From Candidatus Bipolaricaulota bacterium (GTDB taxonomy: Bacteria > Bipolaricaulota > Bipolaricaulia > Bipolaricaulales > Bipolaricaulaceae), in contig JACIWM010000009.1 in the NCBI GenBank assembly GCA_014360945.1, positions 1-24,679 of the forward strand: 24,679 nt of DNA. Reading direction: 5' to 3'. The first letter of the stretch is position 1. Each line of letters starts with the position of its first letter. Position numbers and translations under genes: made by a program. Below the pieces are notes generated by a model. That model searched no databases, was not told the DNA's origin, and saw only the letters and a program-made list of their open reading frames with translations. Positions 8,308-14,387 of the stretch are shown piece by piece.

Positions 8308-8319
8308 GGGAGAGCGATC

Positions 8320-8859
8320 ATGGACCACGTACATGCCTTTGTGGAGGTTCCTAAAGGGAGCCGCAATAAATACGAGCTAGACGAGAAGCTACGCCTCATA
8401 CGCTTGGACCGAGTCCTGTACTCACCTCTTCACTACCCGGCGGACTACGGGTTCATCCTGAATACCCTGGCCGAGGACGGCGACGCCTTGGATGTGCTCA
8501 TCATTACTTACGAGCCCACATTTCCCGGTTGCGTTGTGCCGGTGCGGCCGGTAGGTGTGCTGGATATGGAGGACGAGCATGGACGCGACCAAAAGATCAT
8601 CGCTGTGCCTGTGGTGGACCCGCGGTTCGACGACGTGCACGATCTTGAAGGACTCCCGCGACACCTCCTTTTGGAAATTGAACACTTCTTCATGGTGTAT
8701 AAGGCCCTGGAAAAGAAGCCCACGGAGATCTTGGGTTGGATGGGAAGCGAGGAGGCGTGGCGCTTGATCCGCCTGGCTCAAGAGCGCTATAGCCTGGCAG
8801 GAAAACCCTTTGCGGAGGGGCCAGGCGGGATCAGGGAAGGGAACGCGCGTCCCTTCTGA
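8320..8859 (+). CDS. ppa: Inorganic pyrophosphatase, family I
   Basis: This cytoplasmic, Mg-dependent enzyme splits pyrophosphate to two phosphates and pulls biosynthetic reactions forward. The 179-residue length is normal. Family I residues are visible: EVPKGSRNKYE (9-19), LHYPADYGFI (38-47), the metal-binding EDGDALDVL (52-60) and an Asp-rich segment at 100-108 (DPRFDDVHD). The ATG at 8320 follows a GAGGGAG ribosome site at the right distance. An inverted repeat (8836-8842 with 8850-8856) overlaps the end of the gene but has no T-run, so I do not call it a terminator. The next gene starts 79 bases on, in the same direction. Confidence 0.96.
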   Translation: MDHVHAFVEVPKGSRNKYELDEKLRLIRLDRVLYSPLHYPADYGFILNTLAEDGDALDVLIITYEPTFPGCVVPVRPVGVLDMEDEHGRDQKIIAVPVVDPRFDDVHDLEGLPRHLLLEIEHFFMVYKALEKKPTEILGWMGSEEAWRLIRLAQERYSLAGKPFAEGPGGIREGNARPF

Positions 8860-8901
8860 GCTGGCCGGGCTTCCTTGGCTGCGGTCCAACTCGGTCCCTA
8901 C

Positions 8902-8931
8902 CCTTGGGCCAAGAGTGTCGACCCAAGGAGG
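8902..8931 (+). promoter_or_regulatory. Stem-loop overlapping the Shine-Dalgarno of the SLH gene
   Basis: CCTTGGG (8902-8908) pairs with CCCAAGG (8922-8928) across a 13-base loop. The right arm covers the first half of the AAGGAGG ribosome site (8925-8931) that serves the ATG at 8939. If folded in the mRNA, the stem would hide the site, giving translational control. An alternative CTTGG-G-CCAAG pairing exists inside the left arm. Confidence 0.35.
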
Positions 8932-8938
8932 CGATGGA

Positions 8939-9445
8939 ATGATGCGCAGATTACTCTTGGTGGTGACAGCGCTGGGGATGGTCTCGGTCTGGGGACTCAC
9001 CCCGGGCTTGGCAGACGCCGGCATCACCGGCGGGGCCTTCGTGGATGTGCCACGTAATCATCCGGCTTACTCGGCGGTGCAAAACCTTCTTTCCCGCGGA
9101 ATCCTCGTTCCTACCTCCAGCGGGCAGTTCATGGGTGATCAACCCCTTCTTCGTTATGACGCGGCGGTTTGGCTGGACCGGGCCATCAGGAACCTCGAGG
9201 CCAAACTTTCCACCACGGATCTCACTCCACGGCTTACCACCCTGGAAAACCAAATTAGTAGCGTTTCATCCGACTTAAACCGCGTAAGCTCTGAGCTCTC
9301 CGCACTCTCTGCCCGGGTGAACGCCCTTCAGCAGGCGGTCGGCCAGGGCGGGGACATCGCTCAGAAAGCTCAACTAGGCGTAGTGCTTGGCCTTACCGGG
9401 ATCATCCTGGGCCTGGCAGCCCTGGCTTGGCTCATCTTTTTCTGA
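8939..9445 (+). CDS. Exported SLH-domain protein with coiled coil and C-terminal membrane anchor (mini Omp-alpha type)
   Basis: The 168-residue protein is a simple chain of parts. A signal peptide covers about 1-26 (MMRRLLLVVTALGMVSVWGL, then TPGLADA). A single S-layer-homology domain covers about 33-82, opening FVDVPRNHPAYSAVQNL and continuing with GILVP and the LLRYDAAVWLDRAI helix. A Ser-rich coiled coil spans about 84-135, with Leu/Ile/Val at heptad spacing. A hydrophobic segment closes it (145-168). This is the design of Thermotoga Omp-alpha-type spacers, where SLH holds the cell wall and the far end sits in the outer membrane, but much shorter. The start is one of two adjacent ATGs; 8939 has an AAGGAGG site 7 bases upstream. 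The strong terminator behind it and the good ribosome site suggest high expression. Tethering of the outer membrane is inferred. Confidence 0.82.
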   Translation: MMRRLLLVVTALGMVSVWGLTPGLADAGITGGAFVDVPRNHPAYSAVQNLLSRGILVPTSSGQFMGDQPLLRYDAAVWLDRAIRNLEAKLSTTDLTPRLTTLENQISSVSSDLNRVSSELSALSARVNALQQAVGQGGDIAQKAQLGVVLGLTGIILGLAALAWLIFF

Positions 9446-9465
9446 CGCAGAACGAGGTCTGAGAG

Positions 9466-9499
9466 ACTCCCTTCCTCAAAAGGAAGGGAGTTTTATTTT
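9466..9499 (+). terminator. Rho-independent terminator of the SLH gene
   Basis: An 11-bp perfect stem, ACTCCCTTCCT (9466-9476) with AGGAAGGGAGT (9481-9491), has a four-base CAAA loop and is followed by TTTATTTT. It lies 20 bases after the SLH stop. The T-tract runs into the stop codon (9493-9495) of the convergent radical SAM gene. There is no T-run on the opposite side, so it acts mainly for the + strand. Confidence 0.9.
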
Positions 9500-10521
9500 G
9501 CCACATGAAATCGGATAGGTAGACCTTCTCCGCAACGCGGGCACACGTTTCCTGTGGTGTAGCTTTTACGAAGGCTCAGGCCCTCCCGCTCAATGAGCAG
9601 GGCCCTGCAAGCTGGGCAATATGTGTTTTGTCCCGGGTGCCCCGGGACATTGCCGATGTAGACGAAGCGAATTCCGGCGGCCTCCCCGATCTCCTTGGCC
9701 CGCTCCAGGGTGGCAATGGGTGTGGGCGGGGCGCGGAATCGATAGGCCGGGAAATACCGAGTGATGTGCCAAGGCGTGAGGGTACCCAACTCCTCCACGA
9801 TCTTCTCCGCCAAAAAGCATAAGGTTTCTTCGTCATCGTTGACCCCGGGAATGATCAAGGTCGTGATTTCCACATGCACTCCATGGCGCTGCAAAAGCCG
9901 GGAATTTCGCAAAACCACGTGGAAATCAGCGCTGCAAAACTCCCGCACAGCCTCCGGGCCTCCCTTCCAATCGATGTTCGCTCCATCTAAACCGGCGGAG
10001 ACCAGGACCTCCAGAGCTTCCTCGGTCATGTAGCCGTTGGTGACGATGTTGGTGTGCAGCCCGGCCCTCTTTGCTAGTGGAAAAAGCTCAACCGCCCACT
10101 CCAAAAGTAAGGTGGGCTCATTAAAACTTAAGCTCACCCCTTGACACCCTTCTTCCTTGGCCATGCGTACGAACTCCGCGGGCGGGATGAACCCAAAACT
10201 CCGGTCCAGAAGGGGCAGACGTTTGGAGATCTCCCAGTTTTGACACCACGGGCACGTGAAGTTGCAGGACCATGTCCCGCAGGTGAGGGCCAAATCTCCG
10301 GGAAAAAGGTGGTAAAAAGGCTTCTTCTCCATGGGATTGGCGGAGACTGCGGAAATTAGCCCATACACAAGGGTGAAGATCTTTCCGTCCCGGTTCTCCC
10401 TAGTTTTGCAAAAACCTTTTTCTCCCGGGGCGAGGACACAACGCCGGGCGCATGTCAGGCACCGGCTCTTTCCGCCCGGGAGCCGCTCCTGAAGGAGGCC
10501 CTCGCGCACCCAGGGCTCCAT
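9493..10521 (-). CDS. AmrS-like radical SAM enzyme (pyruvate formate-lyase-activating-like)
   Basis: The 342-residue protein has the layout of the radical SAM member of AmmeMemoRadiSam systems. A Cys-rich N-terminus (C21, C24, C28, C38) leads to ENRDGKIFTLVYG, then EKKPFYHLFPG. The radical SAM cluster motif CNFTCPWCQNWEIS follows with C86, C90 and C93. The barrel contains GVSLSFNEPTLL and IPGVNDDEETLCFLAEKI. At the C-terminus two CPxC/CPRC knuckles (about 45 residues from the end) suggest a bound zinc. The ATG at 10521 has a GGAGGGG site. The usual partners, AMMECR1-like and Memo-like proteins, are not in this window. The substrate is unknown; the family name is the safe call. Confidence 0.85.
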   Translation of the reverse strand: MEPWVREGLLQERLPGGKSRCLTCARRCVLAPGEKGFCKTRENRDGKIFTLVYGLISAVSANPMEKKPFYHLFPGDLALTCGTWSCNFTCPWCQNWEISKRLPLLDRSFGFIPPAEFVRMAKEEGCQGVSLSFNEPTLLLEWAVELFPLAKRAGLHTNIVTNGYMTEEALEVLVSAGLDGANIDWKGGPEAVREFCSADFHVVLRNSRLLQRHGVHVEITTLIIPGVNDDEETLCFLAEKIVEELGTLTPWHITRYFPAYRFRAPPTPIATLERAKEIGEAAGIRFVYIGNVPGHPGQNTYCPACRALLIEREGLSLRKSYTTGNVCPRCGEGLPIRFHVAK

Positions 10522-11054
10522 GGTTCCCCTCCAGGATAAATCACCCGCCCCTCCATTATGCGCGCCGTGGACGAAAGCTTATGGGGCACGGCCCGCCCAA
10601 CGTCCACAATATGGATCACCGTATGGCCATGGGCCACGAGCCAATCGGCAAGGAGGCGGCGATGGCAGCGCCACCAAAACCGCTCCGCACACAGAATGGC
10701 CGTGAGCTTTTGGCTCCCCAGGCCCAAAAGTCTTTCCACCCCAGCTTGAAAATCTTCGGTGAGCATGTGATCCGCATAATTACGAAAGCCTTCGCTTTTC
10801 CACGCGGAGTTTGGGGAACATGGACCAAGACCGGTTTTTCGGTATCCGCCCAGTTCTTTTCCCAGCCACACATAGCTCAAACCGGCCCTTTCCAGGGCTG
10901 AGGCCAGGGTCTCCCGGGTGAACTGGGGAAAGCGCTGGGAGGTAGGAAAGGCCCGGACATCCGCGATCAAAGAAATCCCGTAGGCTTGAATTAAGTTCAG
11001 GAACTCCGGAAGGGAACGGTTGGAATGGCCGACGGTGTAGAACGTGAGGCCCAT
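10455..11054 (-). CDS. DUF488 family protein
   Basis: The 199-residue protein opens with YTVGHSNRSLPEFLNLIQAY and IADVRAFPTSQRFPQF. It continues with LSYVWLGKELGG and the late motif LCAERFWWRCHRRLLADWL, which corresponds to the CAE...CHR signature of DUF488. The function of DUF488 is unknown; the conserved Cys, Glu and His/Arg residues suggest catalysis or nucleic-acid handling. The ATG at 11054 is chosen over one six codons upstream because GAGGGGG lies 5 bases before it. The last 67 bases overlap the start of the radical SAM gene, whose ribosome site lies inside this reading frame, so the two are coupled. The basic, low-complexity tail encoded by the overlap is probably not part of the fold. 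Confidence 0.8.
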   Translation of the reverse strand: MGLTFYTVGHSNRSLPEFLNLIQAYGISLIADVRAFPTSQRFPQFTRETLASALERAGLSYVWLGKELGGYRKTGLGPCSPNSAWKSEGFRNYADHMLTEDFQAGVERLLGLGSQKLTAILCAERFWWRCHRRLLADWLVAHGHTVIHIVDVGRAVPHKLSSTARIMEGRVIYPGGEPWSPGCARASFRSGSRAERAGA

Positions 11055-11097
11055 GAATCCCCCTCTACGCATTGTGGCACATTTGGAGATTCCTGGC

Positions 11098-11103
11098 TAA
11101 CAT
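11098..11103 (+). promoter_or_regulatory. Candidate -10 box of tRNA-Pro
   Basis: TAACAT ends 9 bases before the mature tRNA 5' end. A start at the usual distance would give a pre-tRNA with almost no leader. A convincing -35 at 16-18 bases is not seen. Confidence 0.35.
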
Positions 11104-11112
11104 TGGAGCAGG

Positions 11113-11189
11113 CGGAGCGTAGCGCAGCCTGGCAGCGCGCTGGCATGGGGGGCCAGAGGTCACCGGTTCAAATCCGGTCGCTCCGACCA
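11113..11189 (+). tRNA. tRNA-Pro (anticodon GGG)
   Basis: A full cloverleaf is readable. Acceptor CGGAGCG pairs with CGCTCCG. The D stem is GCGC/GCGC with GG in the loop. The anticodon stem CTGGC/GCCAG holds loop ATGGGGG, giving anticodon GGG after the invariant T33. The T stem ACCGG/CCGGT has loop TTCAAAT. Discriminator A and an encoded CCA end it at 11189. It reads CCC (and CCU) codons. The stop codon of the convergent phosphatase gene begins only two bases after the CCA, and no terminator is seen. No copy of the tRNA 3' end or integrase suggests use as an attachment site. Confidence 0.96.
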
Positions 11190-11191
11190 GC

Positions 11192-12343
11192 TCAGTCGTA
11201 AGGAAGGGTGAACTCGTCCAAAATCTTAAGGTGCGGGAAGACCCCGTCTTTTGTGACTTCCGCTACACCCATGACCCGCACATTTATTCCCGTTTCGTCG
11301 GCACGCACGGCCACATAGAAGTGCCAGCTCTCCACACCTACCACTGAGCCCGGCACTCGCTCCTCAGAGAGCGGGTAGAGGTTTGCTCCGCCCCCGCCCA
11401 CTACAAGGTACGTGACACCATCCCGCTCAATGCGTTCGTAGTTATGCGCGTGGCCATTGAATACCAGATCTACTCCAAGCTCCACAAACACCGGATGCCA
11501 AAGGGCCTGGAGGCCTTCGGACCCGGGGCCGTAGCTTGCATCCGAGGAGAACACGGGGTGATGGAAGATCACGATTTTGTGAGGCTCTGGCCCGGAGAGG
11601 ATCTTTCGCATCCACTCCACCTGCTCTTGATAATCCCGTGGGGATTTGGCGTTGGAATCAAGACCCACCACGAGCACGTCTCCCCAAGAAAGGGACCACC
11701 AGCGCTCGCCAAACCTTCCCCCTCCTTGGGGCAGGGTGAAATGCTGGTAATAACTGAGGCTATTTCGCTCGTGGTTTCCCAAAACAGGGAGAAGGGGGGT
11801 CCAACGCAGAATGGGGGCCATGGAGGTGAAGAAAAATTCCCAGTGGGAAGGGATAGGAGTTTCCACGAGGTCTCCGGCGTGCAAAACGAAATGGAAGGCC
11901 CAGGGGTCCAAAGCCATGGCTTGGGCCACGAGCTCCACCCGGTTCACCCCCGTCCATTGCCATTGTGTATCGGAAATCACCCCGAAGGTTACGGGCTCGC
12001 CCGAAGTGGGGGCGGTGCGAAACGTCCCGATAGGGGTGGAGGAACCATCGGGAAAGACAAGACGATATACATACCACGTGCTTTGGGAGAGACCCGTGAG
12101 GCGAACGGTGGCAATCTCCTTCTCCTCAGGATTGGCCGGAGAGTATTTGGCACTATAGACCATTTCTCCGGTCTTTTGGAACAGGGGAAGCGGAGCATAT
12201 TGAATGGTGACGGAGCTGGCCGGCGCGGAGACCCAGCTGATCACCACTGAATCCGCTTGTGGTGCCCCTGTCCATGGGCCGTAGAGGAGAGGCGCAGACA
12301 ACCCGCCGATCCCAAAGACGAGGACCAAAAGAAACTCGATCAT
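11192..12343 (-). CDS. Exported purple-acid-phosphatase-like metallophosphatase with N-terminal FN3 domain
   Basis: The 383-residue protein has a short signal peptide (MIEFLLVLVFGIGGLSA) and a fibronectin-III-like domain (about 28-112: SVVISWVSAP ... STWYVYRL ... GTFRTAP). A calcineurin-like catalytic domain follows with all metal ligand motifs: VISDTQ (D125), HAGDLV (D158), GNHE (N190, H191), FHHP (H261) and GHAHNYER (H298, H300). Two metal ions would hydrolyse phosphomonoesters outside the membrane. The ATG at 12343 overlaps the upstream nuclease gene as ATGA; this start gives the signal peptide directly, whereas the longer open frame upstream has none. Operon partners (nuclease, transporter) suggest it removes phosphate from nucleotides before uptake. 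That substrate is inferred; phytase or a generic phosphatase are alternatives. Confidence 0.88.
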   Translation of the reverse strand: MIEFLLVLVFGIGGLSAPLLYGPWTGAPQADSVVISWVSAPASSVTIQYAPLPLFQKTGEMVYSAKYSPANPEEKEIATVRLTGLSQSTWYVYRLVFPDGSSTPIGTFRTAPTSGEPVTFGVISDTQWQWTGVNRVELVAQAMALDPWAFHFVLHAGDLVETPIPSHWEFFFTSMAPILRWTPLLPVLGNHERNSLSYYQHFTLPQGGGRFGERWWSLSWGDVLVVGLDSNAKSPRDYQEQVEWMRKILSGPEPHKIVIFHHPVFSSDASYGPGSEGLQALWHPVFVELGVDLVFNGHAHNYERIERDGVTYLVVGGGGANLYPLSEERVPGSVVGVESWHFYVAVRADETGINVRVMGVAEVTKDGVFPHLKILDEFTLPYD

Positions 12344-13155
12344 TCTTCCTCCCAAACTTCCAGTTGCTCGGGGAAGTACACCACGATCCGCGGGCCACCG
12401 TAAAGGCTTTCCCAGCGGACTTCCCCGCTTACCGCCACCTTCTTTCCCACCAGTTCCTCCGGGCGCAAAGATTGAAGGAGCGCAAGCCCCATACAAGGCT
12501 CTGGGGAAAGAACGGCGCGAAAGCCGTATCGGCTTTCCGCAGCCCACAGGGACCAACCATCCCGATCCTCCCCAACGCGGGACACCGTGAACACCACGGT
12601 GGCAACTTCCGTGACGTAAACCAAGGGGTCAGCTTCAAGCTCAGAAATGGTTATGGGCTCCGGAAACTTTGCCCAAAGCCCCTTTTTCTCAACCTGTGCA
12701 TCCACCAACGCCCGCAAAAATCGGCAATAGTGCTTTTCCAGCTCGGGATAGTACACCAACAGCCTGGCCAGACCGGCCCGCAAGAGCTCCTCGTTCACCA
12801 TCACCCAACCTTCTGGGGTTTCCACCCAAAGATAGGCAAGAAGCCGGCTGTGATTATCGCGGCGCTCCCAAGGGCTGAGCTCCACATACACCGTTTTTCC
12901 CATGGTGAGGGTGCGGAAAAATCGCGTGGCTTCTTCGGAAAGAGGCTCGCCCACCTCCGGTGTATTTATGCCCAAAAGGCGCACCGTTTCATAGGGAGCG
13001 ATCCCGCTGGGCGGCTTGCCCACAATCCTGATCTGCGCGGTGTCCCCGTCATACCAGCGCATAACCCGCGCCGGAAACGCCTCTTCAGGCTGGGAAATCC
13101 CCAAAACCGCAAAGATGAGAAGTAAGCCAACGACAATGCGCGTTTTGGCGAGCAA
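12340..13155 (-). CDS. Exported thermonuclease (SNase) domain + C-terminal OB-like domain, catalytic residues largely intact
   Basis: The 271-residue protein carries an N-terminal signal/anchor (about 1-22), a staphylococcal-nuclease-like domain (about 27-165) and an OB-like C-terminal domain (about 177-268: VTEVATVVFTVSRV ... LVGKKVAVSGEVRWES). Catalytic features are DGDT (metal-binding D38), VRLLGINTPE (R59 and general base E67) and SRLLAYL (R104). The Staphylococcus Asp40 position is Asn64 here, a change I recall from other bacterial family members. It should cut DNA and RNA outside the inner membrane. A TTG start at 13155 is preferred because AGGGGGTGA lies at good distance; the GTG at 13164 is the alternative, but it falls inside that ribosome site. 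It follows the permease gene by 12 bases and overlaps the phosphatase gene by ATGA. A partly degenerate relative lies at 19590-20369. Confidence 0.85.
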   Translation of the reverse strand: MLAKTRIVVGLLLIFAVLGISQPEEAFPARVMRWYDGDTAQIRIVGKPPSGIAPYETVRLLGINTPEVGEPLSEEATRFFRTLTMGKTVYVELSPWERRDNHSRLLAYLWVETPEGWVMVNEELLRAGLARLLVYYPELEKHYCRFLRALVDAQVEKKGLWAKFPEPITISELEADPLVYVTEVATVVFTVSRVGEDRDGWSLWAAESRYGFRAVLSPEPCMGLALLQSLRPEELVGKKVAVSGEVRWESLYGGPRIVVYFPEQLEVWEEE

Positions 13156-13167
13156 CCTTCTCACCCC

Positions 13168-14346
13168 CTACCGTTCGTAGTGCACTCGCCGCTGGAGGAC
13201 GGTGAGCTGGAAGAGGGACAGGGCAAAGATGATGGCGAAAAGGATGAGGGAAGCGGCGGAGGCCAACCCGTAATGGCCGGAATCAAAAGCTTTGGTGAAC
13301 ACGTAATAAACGATGGTCAACGCTGATTTTTGCGGGCCAGGGCCCATGAAAAGGATCAACACCTCCTGAAAGATCTTGAATGCCCCGATCAGGGAGATCA
13401 CGGCCAGGAAAAAGATCTGAGGGGTAAGAAGAGGCAGGGTGATACGTCGCCAGATTTGAAAGCTGCTGGCTCCATCAACCTTGGCAGCCTCATAATATTC
13501 CCGGTCAATTCCCATCATGCCGGCCAAAAGAATGATGGACTGATACCCCACAAAGCGCCAGACGTTCATGATGATCAGTGCCGGCAGGGCCATTCTGGCA
13601 TCATCCAGCCAGTCAAAAAAGCTTACGTTGGCCCCGAAAAACCGGGCTATGGAGGAGATGAGGTAGTTCATAAGTCCCACGTCGCGATCGTAAATCCATC
13701 GCCACACCATGGTTATAGCCACCACTGGGGTGATATAGGGAAGATACACGGCCAGCCGGGCCACGGACTTGCCCACCATGACCTGATTCAGAAGGCTTGC
13801 GATAATGAGGGCAAGGATGATGGTGGCTGGCACACTAATTCCCACGTACAAAACCGTATTACGGATAGCTTTGGTGAAATCTGGATCGCGAAAAGCTTGG
13901 CGAAAATTACTCCATCCCACGGGTTCCAAGGCCCATTGGGTCTTCGCTTGGTACACGCGAAGAGCGCCGTCCTCCTTGGTCACAATGTATTCTTGTTGGT
14001 TGGCCTCGTCTTTTATAACCCAGCGCCCTTTTTGCCGAAGGCGGACCCAGAGATCTTCCGGTTTAGATCCGTATTTTTCTGCCACAGCAACGAGTTCTGG
14101 AGGAATTCGGCCCCGGGATAGAAAGCTTTCCCACGAACTGCTTTCTTCTTCAGCCACACTATAAATTAGCGGGCCAGGAACGGTGCGGGTACGAATGTCA
14201 TAGAAGCTATAGACGAAGGCGTTCACAAAGGGATAGAACGTGAACACCCCCAACACGAGAAGGGTGGGAAGGAGGAAGAGATAAGCCTCTCCTGTTTCCC
14301 GCCAAAAGCGTTTGCTCCGGTACTGTTGGGGAATTTTCATAAACAT
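13168..14346 (-). CDS. Carbohydrate-type ABC transporter permease (MalF/UgpA family) with enlarged first external loop
   Basis: The 392-residue inner-membrane permease has a first helix at about 22-47 and a hydrophilic segment at about 50-145. Five further helices start near 160. The EAA loop at 283-310 (YYEAAKVDGASSFQIWRRI) would contact the ATPase. Family members of about 290-300 residues have only about 20 residues between the first helix and the NF motif (here NF at 147-148), so roughly 75 residues are inserted; MalF proteins have a larger insert in a comparable place. The start is ATG 14346, or ATG 14340 two codons on; neither has a ribosome site. A strong hairpin ends 5 bases before the start. 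It is grouped with the binding protein upstream and a second permease. No ATPase is encoded in the cluster. The substrate is unknown. Confidence 0.88.
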   Translation of the reverse strand: MFMKIPQQYRSKRFWRETGEAYLFLLPTLLVLGVFTFYPFVNAFVYSFYDIRTRTVPGPLIYSVAEEESSSWESFLSRGRIPPELVAVAEKYGSKPEDLWVRLRQKGRWVIKDEANQQEYIVTKEDGALRVYQAKTQWALEPVGWSNFRQAFRDPDFTKAIRNTVLYVGISVPATIILALIIASLLNQVMVGKSVARLAVYLPYITPVVAITMVWRWIYDRDVGLMNYLISSIARFFGANVSFFDWLDDARMALPALIIMNVWRFVGYQSIILLAGMMGIDREYYEAAKVDGASSFQIWRRITLPLLTPQIFFLAVISLIGAFKIFQEVLILFMGPGPQKSALTIVYYVFTKAFDSGHYGLASAASLILFAIIFALSLFQLTVLQRRVHYER

Positions 14347-14351
14347 AATGG

Positions 14352-14379
14352 GGCGGGGGAGGAAAAAACCTCCCCCGCC
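14352..14379 (-). promoter_or_regulatory. GC-rich intercistronic hairpin between binding protein and permease genes
   Basis: GGCGGGGGAGG (14352-14362) and CCTCCCCCGCC (14369-14379) form an 11-bp perfect stem with a six-base loop. It lies between the solute-binding-protein stop and the permease start. There is no T-run after it in the direction of transcription. It therefore looks like a partial terminator or mRNA-protecting structure that keeps the binding protein more abundant than the permease. Confidence 0.7.
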
Positions 14380-14387
14380 TCAGCACC

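Noticed and set aside
8836..8856. GAAGGGA/TCCCTTC inverted repeat at the end of ppa as a terminator
   Set aside because: The repeat lies inside the coding end and has no T-run after it. I see no basis for termination there.
9451..9475. CTGAGAG resembling part of a TPP riboswitch
   Set aside because: No second conserved TPP element follows, and the bases belong to the lead-in of a terminator hairpin at the end of the SLH gene.
10455..10521. DUF488/radical SAM overlap as a frameshift or gene fusion
   Set aside because: Both genes have complete family motifs and separate good ribosome sites. The overlap only adds a low-complexity tail to DUF488.
11113..11189. tRNA-Pro as an integration site for a mobile element
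   Set aside because: I see no integrase gene and no repeat of the tRNA 3' end in the window. The genes on both sides are ordinary chromosomal genes.
12259..13125. 288-codon plus-strand frame opposite the SNase-OB gene
   Set aside because: The minus strand encodes recognisable nuclease motifs there. The plus frame shows no domain and no ribosome site.
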